64,000 nt of DNA from contig NC_088173.1 of assembly GCF_028769735.1 (NCBI RefSeq), positions 66,832,463-66,896,462 on the forward strand, given 5' to 3'. The stretch is from Zonotrichia leucophrys gambelii. Its lineage: Eukaryota; Chordata; Aves; Passeriformes; Passerellidae. How positions within the stretch are numbered: position 1 is the first letter of the stretch; every line of letters starts with the position of its first letter. Position numbers and translations under genes: made by a program. Below, in pieces: positions 23,874 through 34,805 of this stretch. The notes beneath the pieces are model-generated. The model saw only the letters and a list, made by a program, of their open reading frames with translations, made no database searches and was not told the DNA's origin.

Positions 23874-24570
23874 GAAGAGTTACATTACGTACAAATATGT
23901 ATAAAAATACCCCAGTGTTTATTCTTGTGCTAAAGCTGCGTGGCTAGAGTTATCTTTGGTACTAAGCTCAGGGAAAGAAGATTGTTTTACAAGACACAGC
24001 CCTGCTGAACAATATGCCAGACACAGGAAGACCCTCGGTGAGTCTGAGGAGGTTTTGGGTGGGTGTTTATACAGGATATTCCCCCTGTGCATTGCATATT
24101 GCAGGATCAGGGCACAAGCAAGAGCTTACACAGGCAATTGCTGGCAGAAGAGGTTTTTTAATACATTGTACAAGGCACTTCATAAGAAATCTCTTCATTT
24201 TTTTTTCCCTGTTCTCTTCTAAAACTCACTGGATGTCTACGCTTGGCTCTTGCCAACACCACTTTATGGCTATGGTTTTTAAACTTCTTGTTCTACATTC
24301 AGGATTAGAAACCTCTGAAAACATCAATTCAGTTCACGCCTGCAGAATTTAGATGGCAAAGCATCTACACCACCTAACGTTTTCCTGGATGGGGGAAAAA
24401 ACATTGCATCTGCCTTCTGCTGGTGCTTTAGGGGTGCTCTTATTTCAAAAGGTGAGAAGATCAGTCTTCCTGGGAGAGCTCCTGGGAAGTGTCCACGTTG
24501 AAATGCTGTTTGCAAAAGCGCATGGTCCAGCTCCCTTTCCCTCTGCAGCGCTGGCTGGCTGCCCCAGCAC

Positions 24571-27008
24571 CTACACCTCTGTCCCATCCCGTGTGTAGAT
24601 GAGGCTGTTGACTGTGAAGTTGTAGTAGTGGTTGTACTGGGCGCCCTGGCTGCCGCTGCTGGGGTGGAAGGAGCTGTAGTAGGCAGGGGACGGTCCCGCG
24701 ACCCGCTGCAGCTGCTCCGGGGAAGGCACCTCCTGAGAAGAGCTGCTGGAAGGGGTGAAAGTGCCACTGCTCAGCTGTCCAGCAGAGAAGTTCCTGTGAT
24801 GCAGGTCACCGCCGAGACCCCCCGTGAGCCGGCTGCCCCCGCCGCTCAGGGAGCTCATGCCGCTGAAGAAGGTGCTGAGACAGCTGGGCGTGGATGAAAT
24901 GATACTGGAGGGAGAGGAGCTCTTGGGATGGTCCCTGGCAGAGGGTGAGGGGTCCAGCTCGGGGGGTGGGCTGTTTCCACATGGTTTGCCTGTGGCTGGG
25001 ATGGGTCTCTCCTCCTCGGCCTTCAGGGCCCCCAGAGAGGAGGCCGCAGAGGCGGCCGCGGGCGCGTTGGGCTCCGAGCGCCGCTTGCGCTTGCGGCGGA
25101 AGTTCCCGTTGTCAAACATCTTCTCACAGTTGGGATCTAAAGTCCAGTAGTTGCCCTTCCCTGGTGGAAAACAGGAGACACAAGAGAGAAAGTCAGCTTC
25201 TGTGACAGTGAGACCTGCTGCTGACAGATAAGCAGCATTCATGTCTTGTCCACCTGGCAGAGACCCCCCGTTCCTCCTACACCTGCTCCTCCTCCCTCTC
25301 TTGTCCAGTACATGGATCCAAAACTTGTCTCCAGGACAGTTCCACCTCCATCCCTCCAATGCCCAAGTGGCCTTAAGGTCACATAGAAGAGGAGAACCTC
25401 CCCATCCTAAAGCACAAACAGATCTGCACCTGTACCTCCAACCTGGCTAAAGAGAATGTGAAGAGGGGCTCCCCTTGCTCTGGCTGCCCCACAGAAGCTG
25501 GGCCACTTACAGCCATCTCAGCAATGGTGACAAGGCAGTGCCGGGCCATGGCTCATGGGAAAGCTGATGGAGAGGCGGGCTGGCACACTCAGGCCAGCAG
25601 CACTGAGCTGCGGGGGCTGCACACAAGCTGCCCCTCGCACAAGCCGTGGTGCGGGGTACTGTGGTGCCATCAGCTGTCCCCGCTCGCCTCCTGCCCACGG
25701 CCGGGACGGGCGCAGTGACCCCGCCAGGTCCCGAGCGGCCCCAGCCCGGCACGTCCCGGCACCGCCGGGCCGGACCAGCGCTGTCCGGGCGCGCCTCCGC
25801 CCACTCCGGGCACCGGCTGCGCCCCGGGGCCGGCCCGGGCAGCGGCGGGCAGGGAGGGGAGCCGTGAATCACGGGCCGAGGGAGCCGAGCCTTGCACAAC
25901 CGGCGCTCCCGGGCTGCGAGGGCAGGGGGCGAGGGCTGGGACCGGCCGGCCCCCGCCTACACCGCCCGCGGGCAGCGCCGGGCCGGGCTGGGCGAAAGGG
26001 AACGGTCCCATCACAGGGCCGGGTCAGGGGACGGGCAGCGCGGTCCCATCACTGTGATGCCCCCGAGGGGACGCGCAGCGCGGTCCCATCACAGCATCCC
26101 ACTGGAAGGGATGGAGAAACGCGGGCGCATCACAGCGCTGGCCCAGGGGCACGGGGATCGCCGTGTCGGGACAGCGCCCGCCTAGAAGGGGACAGGGGAC
26201 CCGCCGGCCACGGGGACGCTGCCGCCCCTCTCTGACGGCCGTGCCGGTGTCCGCACCGCCGTCCCCGCTGCCCAGCCACCCCTCCCGCCCGGCGCGGCAC
26301 CTCACCGGGGTCGTCCTCGTCGCGGGGCACCTTGCGGAAGCAGTCGTTGAGGCTGAGGTTGTGGCGGATGCTGTTCTGCCAGCCGGCCTTGCTGCGCTTG
26401 TAGAAGGGGAAGTTCTCGGCCACGTACTGGTAGATGTGGCTGAGGGTGAGCTTCCTCTCGGGCGCGCTCTGGATGGCCATGGCGATCAGCGCCGAGTACG
26501 AGTAGGGCGGCCGCACCAGCTTCAGCAGCTCCTCCTGGCTGGCCAGGCTGAGCCAGCTCAGCTCCGCGCCGCCCGCCGACGGCGAGCCGGGCGCCGGGGG
26601 CGAGCCCACGAGCTGCCCGCCCCGCGAGCAGCCGTACGAGGCGGGCGGCAGGAAGGGCGCGGCGGCGGCGGCGGCGGCGGCGCCGGGCGGGCCCTGCAGG
26701 TAGGGCGCGGGGCTGTTCATGCCCCACAGGTAGCCGGCGTTGGCGGGAGCCCCGTAGTCCCCCAGCGCGTAGCCGCCCGCCCGCTGCCCCGAGGAGGCGG
26801 CGGCGGCGGCAGCGGCGGCGGCGGCCGCGGCGGCGGCGGCGGCGGCGCCGGGCGGGTGAAGGCTGGGCTGGGGGTACACGCTGAAGTTCTCGCTGCAGTA
26901 CACGGCCATGTCGGGGGCTTCCTGCGCGCTGCGGGGCTGCGGGGGCGCGGGGGCGGCCGCCGGCGCCGAGGCTCTGGGCTGCGCCTGCTGCAACTCACCG
27001 GCGCTCAT
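24571..27008 (-). CDS. FOXI3: Forkhead box protein I3
   Basis: Forkhead transcription factor acting in the nucleus; FOXI3 is known for roles in pre-placodal ectoderm, ear, pharyngeal arch and skin-appendage development. Exon 1 is 27008-26306 and exon 2 is 25160-24571. The donor G|GTGAG and acceptor CCACCAG|GG join in frame across Asp-Pro-Gly-Lys, the usual FOXI intron site. The product is 430 residues (human FOXI3 is about 420). The forkhead domain is about 165-258, with [20 protein letters not shown], the recognition helix [19 protein letters not shown] and the NLS RRKRKRR (256-262). The C-terminus ends in SLIY..DGTEV, a FOXI-type tail. FOXI3 rather than FOXI1/FOXI2 is chosen because the segment from Met34, [17 protein letters not shown], resembles the mammalian FOXI3 start. 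There is a 17-Ala run and a second 8-Ala run before the domain. Met1 has a modest Kozak context; Met34 (26909) has G at -3 and +4 and may be the true start. Confidence 0.92.
25161..26305 (-). other. FOXI3 intron with small tandem repeat
   Basis: The single coding intron is 1,145 bp. Its exon 1-proximal part is CpG-rich. It carries an imperfect ~39-bp repeat whose word CGGTCCCATCAC occurs at 26003, 26041 and 26081, with a diverged fourth (cgggcgcatcac) near 26121. Long plus-strand open frames here are GC-driven. Confidence 0.8.
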
Positions 27009-27560
27009 AATCCCTGGCCATGCAGGGCGGCCGGCGCTCCCCGCCGCTGCCGTGCTCTCCCGGCGACACCCCCGCCCCGCGGCCCCGGCGGCCCTGCACC
27101 AAAAACTCCCGGGGGGCTGCGGCGCGGCGCCCTTATAGGCGCTGCCGTGCGCCCGCACTCCCCGCCCGCGGCCGGGGCCGGGGCTGGGCGGGCGGCGGCG
27201 GCGCGCTCGGAGCAGCCAGTAGCGCGGCTCGGCGGCGGGCGGGAGGCGGAGGGGGGCAAGGCCGGGCCCCGGCAGCGGCCACGGGGGAGGGACCGGCGGG
27301 GGAGCCGCGGGAGGCGCCAGGGATTTGGCTCCCGGCAGCGCGGGGGCAGCATCCCCGAGCCGGACCCACCCCCCGTCCATGCTGTGCCTGTCCCCCCGTT
27401 CCCGAGCTGGGGGTCTCTCCCGGTGCCCCCGCACCGGCCGCCCCCTCCCCGAGTGCTCCAGCGCTCTGGGATGCCATCCCGCTTTCCTAGGGATGCGATC
27501 GCCCCGATCCCTTCGGCCCCGCATCGCTGCGGGTCCCCCGACGGGAGCGCCAAGGGAGGA
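25680..27560. promoter_or_regulatory. CpG island over FOXI3 exon 1
   Basis: About 1.9 kb of very GC-rich, CpG-dense sequence spanning the 5' half of the intron, all of exon 1, the promoter and about 0.4 kb upstream. CpG is sparse on either side. This is typical of vertebrate developmental regulator promoters. The 480-codon plus-strand frame across it is an antisense artefact of the alanine- and proline-rich coding sequence. Confidence 0.9.
27132..27137 (-). promoter_or_regulatory. FOXI3: FOXI3 TATA box
   Basis: Minus-strand CCTATAAGGGCG lies about 125 bp upstream of Met1, placing a start site near 27105 and a 5' leader of roughly 100 bases. It is embedded in GC-box-like DNA (GGGCGGGGAG-type words around 27160-27190). 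Position and sequence are direct; use as the core promoter is inference. Confidence 0.6.
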
Positions 27561-30500
27561 ACTCGCTCAAACTCTGTTCGCTCAAACTCTGTTCGCTCAA
27601 ACTAACTCTGTTCCTGAAGTGAAGCTTTGCCGTCCGTCTCCCAACAGCCGCGGCTGAGATCGCCGTTCATTAATTTTGGATAAGGAATTGCCCGAAATTA
27701 AACAAACAAACAAACCCCACCGGTGTCTTCTCTCGTACCGCGGGCGGAGCGGGCTGGAGGGCGCGGGGCGAGATTTAGTGAATAAAAGTTATTTTCGCCT
27801 TAGTGCTCCGGGGGAGCCTGCATGGAAAGCTCATCCTTTTGCAGAGAAAAAGCTCTCGGTGTTCGGAACGATCCCGACAGCCGGGATCTACACAAATCCG
27901 GCAAATCTTCTGGTCCGGGGCAAAGCACACGTGTAACAACAAAAATACCGTCAATAGTGCCGGATGATTTAGAGACTTTGTCTTAGTACCAAGTACATGA
28001 GATGCACATTTAATTCCCCGTTTTTAAATGGAGTTGTTATTCAGTTTTCTGCTGGTAAAAATGCCCAAAAATGCCCTTTCCTGGTGTATACCCGATGCGC
28101 TCTCTGCAAGCGCCGGGTGTCTTGGTCTGACAGCAGGATTTGGGGCAGAGAGGAGCGTTTGGGAAAAGTCTTTGAATTTATGTCTTCCATAAAATAGTTA
28201 TAAGAGCACGTGTGAACCAGTGAAGCTTTCCCGAGCTGCCTTCAATCCCAAATTTTCATCCCCTGCGTGATTTGAGCAGGGACATAGTAGCCGAAGTGTT
28301 TTCAACTTTGTATTTCGTTTTAAAACAAATGAATAAACGATTTTTGAGACAGAAAAGAACTGAAAAGTGTTTGGGTTAAAGAATTAGGATTTGGGGTTTT
28401 CTCCTTTAATCATAAAAATCATAAAGAGAGGTGTTCGGGGGCTTTGTTGGTTTTTTTGTTGTTTTTTCTTTTCTTATGTTTTTGTGTGTGTGCGTGTGTG
28501 GTTTTTGGCGATGTGTTTTTTTTTTTTTTTCTTTTTTAATTGTTATTTTGTTGCCGTCACTGTTGCTTTTGCTGATTTTATTTTGCATCCCTTGGGAAAA
28601 GAGCTTCCCGTGAGTATTCGGATAGCCGGAGCAGCGGGAGAAAAGTTTACATTACATTTCACAAGGTGCCTTTTCCCTTCTCAGCTTCTTTTTCTTTAAG
28701 ATTTATAAGAGCTCCTCATCTTTTTTAGAGCTGGAAAACGCCGGTTTGAAGTCCGACGGGACAACAGGCACCCAAAGCAAGCATTTTACAGAGAAATCAC
28801 AGCTAGAAAGAATATTTAAAGGACAAGAAACAGGTAGACTTTTAAACAGCAATTTCCCTCTGAGTCTGAAGAGCTAAGCCGAAAATATTATTCTCTAAAA
28901 TTACATCAAATCCGTGTTTATCCGTTTGGCCAAAACCCCCGCGATCGCTGCAGCAGGGAGAGGAGCAGTCAGTGGTGACTCCGCATCGCTCGAAATTGAG
29001 GTTTTTGCGCCAGGGATTTGATGTTTTTGGGCAAAGGCAGAGCCATCTAGAGGAGCAGCCGGGCTATGGCCAGGCGGGGAAGGCAGTTTCCCTCACGGGC
29101 ACGGGGTGCTGCCTTCGAGCTTCCCTTCGCTGCTTTCTGTGCCTCCGACAAAGGAAACGGGTTAGAAAATAATGCTGAATTAGCTCTAATAAAAAACGCG
29201 TGTCCTCAGAAAACTCCAGCTTGCTATAACAAATAGTAAGGAACGTAAAACAAAAATAGCTTTAGAGAGGTTATTACATAGCTGGGATGGCACGGGTATA
29301 CAAACCAACACTTAATTTAAAGAGGGGAGAGAATAAAGCTTTGATGCTGTGACGGCTGTAAAAACATTTAATTTTCTTAAAGCATTTATCCTGCAAGCAG
29401 CACGCAGGGTTGCCTCGAAACATCATCAGCTCTCAGTACAGACCTGTTGCTGCTCCCTTCTGCCAAGGCATGAGGAGAGCATGAAGAGGTAAAGCACTCT
29501 GCCTCCCTGCTGTCTAAATGCTGCTTTTTTCTGGAGAGCTCTGGGAGACTTTGCAGAAACCCACCAGCGAGCTGGAAAGAGATGATGAAACACAAATCAG
29601 TTTCAAGGTAGGAGTCTGAGGCTGCTGTCCATCTCTGGGAGAGCTTTGGGGCCGGGTTTGAGCAGCTTTGTTGGCTCTGTGAGTGGGCAGTGAGGAGCCT
29701 GCGGCCCCTCGAGCTGGGCTTGCATCCCCATCCAGCTGGGGTTGAGTGCAAACCTCTCCATCCAGCTGCCTTGGAAGGTGTTTCACGGCTTCCCAAGAGC
29801 TGCAGGAGAGCAGGATCCTCCCCAGCCTTGCCTGGTGCTGTTGGCTCGGGGCTGAGCCTGTCCTTGTCGTGCACGCTCGCTTTTCCCCTGCAGGAGGATT
29901 GGCTGTGCCCCTGGGGCCCTGAACGTGCAGGTACAGGCTCCCCTTCCCTGCCGTGGATCTCAGGTGTGTGTGTGTGTGTGTGCAGCTGAACACAGAAACC
30001 TGAAAATGCTTCAGAGCTCAGTGAGCCCAGCAGTGGGAGCAGATTCCTGCACCCACCTTGGCCTCTCTGTGGAATCCATCCCAAGGATGCTGAGCTCTGG
30101 GAATGGGGTGTGTGTTGGGGGAACAGAGAACAATAACCCATATTGGCTTCTCTTGGCTTGACCAGGAGGGCAGAGGAACCAGGATCCCTTCAGTGGCTCC
30201 AGATCTCTGCAGGTTTGTTTTGTTCTGGCTGCATTTGCAACCTGAGTCTCCCTTTTTCCCCAGGGCTGGTGAGGAGCAAGGTGGTGACTCCGTGGTCCAC
30301 ATAAAATCTGCTCAGTAAAAATTCTTTTCTATCTTTCTCCAGAATGATCAGTGAAATTGGGAATGAGTTCTTCATCCTCAGAGGCAAGATGGAAAAATTA
30401 TCTTTTCTCTTGAAGTACTCCAGTGTCTCCACCCTCAAGAACAATAAGGAATTTACTAAGAGCAGCTCAAATTAAATTTAAGATCTAGTATCCCTCCCTT

Positions 30501-33500
30501 CCTTAGAGCCAAGCATTTTTTCCCTATTCGTCCCTATTAATATGCTATGAGAACATCTCTTTTTTTCACTCAACCTCTGATTTGTCCTGCAAATGGCTAA
30601 CAGAACATCTGAAGGTGTGCAATGGATGTTTCACTGCTGTGAATTTGGGAGGAATGTTCTGTGTATGTGTACACAGGTTAAAGTAATTTTAATCCCATAC
30701 CTAAGGAGAATGATGTATATTCCTCCCTCTCTGTATCTAGTTATCTTCTGGACTGAAGTTCTGGCAATCTAATTTTGCCAGCTCTCCTTATGATGAGGTC
30801 AGAGGTTTTCAAACCTTTTCTTGATTTTTCTGACTCTACCATGTTTCCTGTCCTCATCCCACCATGTTCAGGCTACCAACAGCAGGCTTGGTTTGGTTCT
30901 GAGTTCACAATCTCTGTTAAACTCTGCAGGCTGCAAACTGAGGGTTAATGCTTTGGATTATTTATATTAATATTTTCTCAGTGCAATTCTATGCTGCTGA
31001 GTGTCATGGAGCCACAAAACAAGGAATAAATCATCATTCATCACAAGCTGCAGATGCTACTGGGAGCAAATCCTGGTTGAAAGGAGCAGTGTCTGCTCTG
31101 TGTGCCCTTCTCCCTGTTTTCTGTGGCTGTGTGCTCTCACAAGTGTTTCTGTGGCTGACTGGAGCACTAATCCAGTTTGAGAAGAACACTCTCTTCCCAA
31201 CCCTTTTCTTTCCCCCTTTTCCTTATCCCCTCAGGTTAGCTTTAGCCTGGGCCTGCCTAGCCCCTTCCTGAGCAGGAGCTTGTTAGAGACTGATTAGCTG
31301 AAGTTCTGATAAAAGCTTCATTGTCTGGAACCCCTGCAAAGTCCCCAGAGCTGTGCTCCCAATAAAGGTGGGATTAAACAGACGCCTCCGGATTGAGACA
31401 GTTGCAAGTGGGAATTTCAGAGTTTTCAGGGACTGAGGGATGTGGGTAGGCTGCAGTAACTCTGTGATTTCACCAAAACTGGGAAAGAAGCCTGACTTTT
31501 GTGTTTTTGGAGGAAAGGAACCTGGTGGGAGACAGAAGGAAGTCACCTGTTTGTGGCTGGATTAAGCACACGCTCCGGGGCTTTGGAAACGTGTTTGCAG
31601 GAGTTCTCAGCACCCTGCATTCCTCCAGCCTCTCCTCAGGCTTAAGATCCATAAAAAGTATTTTAAAATCCTCACTCTGATCTCATGAATTTAATTCTTC
31701 CTCATTTTATTTTTCCAGCAGTCTACTTTTCAGGCAATGATGTTTGCCTGATTTGGTACTGTTGGGTTGTGTCTTTTCTGGGAGGAATGTTAAGCAAGGG
31801 GCTTCTTCCCTCCTGCCTACAGCAAGAAATTGACCTGGGCTGAAATAAAGCATCTCTGGGCTTTTAAAATGTTTTTTTTTCTGTGTGTGTGTGTAATGGG
31901 ATATTTGAAATGGAGCTTGCTGCTCTGGGCTGGTTATTCTATAAGTGGTCATTCCTATAGGGTAAGGTAAAGGGCAAAATCTTTTGGTGCAATTCATCTG
32001 AATGAGCCACCTCCACTCTGGAACGAGTAATGGAAACAGAAAAACATAAATTTATGGTCAGCTAAGGTAAAAATAATCAAAACTATTGGTAGATAAAGGC
32101 AGTGGCTGCCATCACCACCACCACAAGGAAATGGAGGAATGTTAAATTAGTATTTCTTTTCCATGTTTGTCTGGGGCAGAAAAAATCAGATAGTGTGCTA
32201 GTTTCAGGTGCTGGCAAAAGAACATTTTGGGCTCCATTAATAACTAGGGATTATGTTAAACAGCAACCACATGAATGAAATATTTTATGATCAGCCGGTC
32301 CTGGTAATTCACAGCCAAGGGTTCCAGAACTCTCTGAACCAGGAACATATTGTGTGGGCTGGCTTTTCATTTTGGGACGCTGGGAGAGTTTAGAGCACTA
32401 AGAAAGCTGATATTGGCTCATTGTTTAAAAGCTTTGGGCTAATGATTTAGTGATGCTCAGACTTTCAGCCCTTCACTGTTAAAGGCAGGAAATGTATGGG
32501 TGCATCTCTTAATTAATGATTAATTTCCTTCTTAAAGGAAGGCAATGAAACTGATACCAACAGGTGTGTGTAGATAGAAAATAGACATTGTCAAATTAAT
32601 TTGCTGCTGTTGTCCAGCAAGAGGGAGCAACTCTTGATGTAACTGATTTCTGAAAGTGTTTGATAAGTTCTGTCTTGGAGGTGGGTTGTACAAACTGAAA
32701 TAAAATCACCATAGTGCAAATTAAGTGGATCCAACTGGTTAAACCAAGATCTCAGAATTTCACTGTGCAAAATGAATCCCTGAGTCTCTGCTGAGGGAAA
32801 TTTGGTGGAAACTGGTTCATTATTCTGTTTCTGTCATTGATTTAGGGGGAAAATAAAGGGTCATTGTCTACCAGTTGTGAAGGAGTCTAAAATTGAATGT
32901 ATGGAGTATTAAATAAGGAAGAAAAGAGCTCACTGACACAGATCTGTCTCTGCCTTGGAATGGGGGGCAAATGGGCAGGGTGTCTTTTGATATGGAAAAA
33001 CAAAAGGACACATTTAGGGAAAAAAGATGATTTTGAAGAGGTGATGGAGTCTGTATCAAAAATTAATAATTTTAAAAAAGGTTATTGTGGTTCTTGAGAA
33101 CAACCAGCTGTTCCTTGCTGTGCTTTTGGCGTGAAGGAGGCACAAGAATAAGAAATCGTAATAATTCCATATTGATGCTGTATGGAATTGCGGTGACACC
33201 TATAAAATCATGAGTAGCAGGGTAAAATAACAGGGATGAAGTTTATTATCCAGTTCAATAGAATACAAATAACTACAGGATTTAAACTGTTTATGAGCAG
33301 TTTCCACCACACAATGTGCAGCTCAAGGAATTCTCTTTAATTGCTTACAGGAAGGGAATATTAGGGGTGACTTATTTGTAGTCTATAAAATCTGAGCAAG
33401 ACCTGGAGCTTGAGGATAAAGGACAAACTCAGAGCAGGAATCAGGGTGCAGAACTGAAGCAGGACACAGAGAAGGGGCTCAGTTCAGCTGGGCACCCAGA

Positions 33501-34420
33501 GATAGCTGACCACAGTGACACTGTAAAGGAACATTTTGGGGCCTGTTCACTCTTCTTGGCTCTCTGGTGTCTCCAGCTTGGTCAGTGTCTGATGAGGGGA
33601 AGTGGTCCAGCAAAAGGGTTGCTGCTACTGGAAGCTGTGGCCAGCAGAAACAGGAGTCTGGGATCAGTTTGGGTAAAATCTCACTGCTCATGAGCTGGTT
33701 AAAGATTCCAGCACATCCTGTGTGCCTTGGAAAATCAGGTGGACAGGCAAGGGAGTGACACCACACGGAGAAAAAACATTGTTTTAAGGCAGTGATGTAA
33801 AACACCAGAGGGGCAGCAGCAGGACTCACACTTATAAAAAACCAAACCTGGCAAACTCCAGATTTGTCACCTTACAGAAATCAGCCTTTCTGTTCAGGGC
33901 TGTGGGCCAGGCTCCCTGACCAGCTCCATGGGCTCCTACAAATAATGCTGAGGAAGAAATTCCCTGATTTCTTTGAAGGATTTCAGGTGATTTTGGTACC
34001 AGTGAAGGTGTGCCTAAGCCTGACCTTGGGAGGGAGCCACTCATGTGCCCAGTGACTGGCATTTGTGAGTGACTGGCACATGTCAAGAACCAGCAAGGCC
34101 AACACCAACCAGGGCAGTCATGACAAGGCCCTGCAGGCTCTCATGGGGCTCTACATGAGCAAAAAGAAATGCAGGTGCAGAAACTAAACAGGCAACAGAG
34201 CTGAAAAGCTGTGATTGGCATTTAGGAAGACCAAAATTAGCAAGGAGAGGCCTGGATTTCTCCTGGGGTCTTCTGCATTAATGTTGCAGATATCTCCTTG
34301 CTTTGAGGGAAGGACAGGCTGAAGAGATGGGGGAAATATTACCAGAGTTTTTAAACACTACCCATCAAGAGATTCTCAGTGTTTGGGAGATTATAATGCC
34401 TCAGAAGCAGGCTGACAAGA
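27561..34420. other. FOXI3 upstream region, gene-free
   Basis: At 27565-27605 a 15-bp word CGCTCAAACTCTGTT is tandemly repeated (two copies plus a broken third). T-rich runs lie at 28442-28537 and a short (GT)n at 29964-29979. No exon was recognised. The 251-codon minus frame at 29386-30141 has no domain and is built partly on the GT run. The unique-looking AT-moderate sequence 27.6-29.4 kb and 32.2-32.6 kb could contain FOXI3 enhancers. Confidence 0.5.
32180..32570. promoter_or_regulatory. Possible conserved noncoding element
   Basis: Repeat-free block about 5.2 kb upstream of FOXI3 with clustered factor-like words: CATTGTTTAAAAGCTTTGG (SOX- and TCF-like), GCTAATGATTTAG (homeodomain-like) and CTTAATTAATGATTAATTTC. 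This is an impression from motif clustering only; such words are common in AT-rich DNA. Confidence 0.2.
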
Positions 34421-34429
34421 TCATCTTGC

Positions 34430-34805
34430 TTCTTGCACCTTCAAAGGTGCAAAAAAGACTGAGAGAATTGGAATTGTTTGGCCTGGAGAAAAGGAGGCTC
34501 TGAGGTGACCTTATTGCAGCCTTTCAGTACCTGAAGGGAGCCCACAGGAAAGCTGGAGAGGGACTTTTTACAAGGGCATGTCATGACAGGACAAGGGGGA
34601 TGGCTTTAAACTGACAGAAGGCAGGTTTGGATTGGATATTAGGGAGAATTCCTCTGTGAGGGTGGTGAGGCTCTGGCACAGTTTGGAGAACCTGCCTCAT
34701 CCCTGGAAGTGTTCAATTCCAGGTTGGACAGGACTGAGAAAAATCAGGTCTAGCAGAAAATGTCCTTGCCCATGCTAGGGGTGTTGAAACTGGATGATTT
34801 TTAGA
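34430..34805 (+). mobile_element. CR1 LINE 3' fragment
   Basis: Plus-strand match to the CR1 3' part: ttggcctggagaaaaggagg, then tgaccttattgcagcctttc, ttaaactgacagaaggcagg and ttggatattaggga, ending near gctaggggtgttgaaactgg. The copy is 5'-truncated, non-coding and moderately diverged. Confidence 0.8.

Larger units (their letters stand above)
23650..24570 (-). other. FOXI3: FOXI3 3' untranslated region
   Basis: The sequence following the FOXI3 stop codon runs about 920 bp to a canonical AATAAA. The distal half is AT-rich, with TATTTAT-type AU-rich words and a Pumilio-type TGTACATA, typical of a regulated vertebrate developmental mRNA. The proximal ~300 bp is the donor of the displaced copy at 20454-20765. 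The 3' end position is inferred from the poly(A) signal, not from transcripts. Confidence 0.65.

Noticed and set aside
26163..27605. 480-codon plus-strand frame
   Set aside because: It is antisense to FOXI3 exon 1 and its promoter; the GC-rich, alanine-coding sequence removes stops on the opposite strand. No domain.
29386..30141. 251-codon minus frame
   Set aside because: Contains a His-Thr run from a GT repeat, overlaps frames on the other strand, has no domain and no fitting splice sites.
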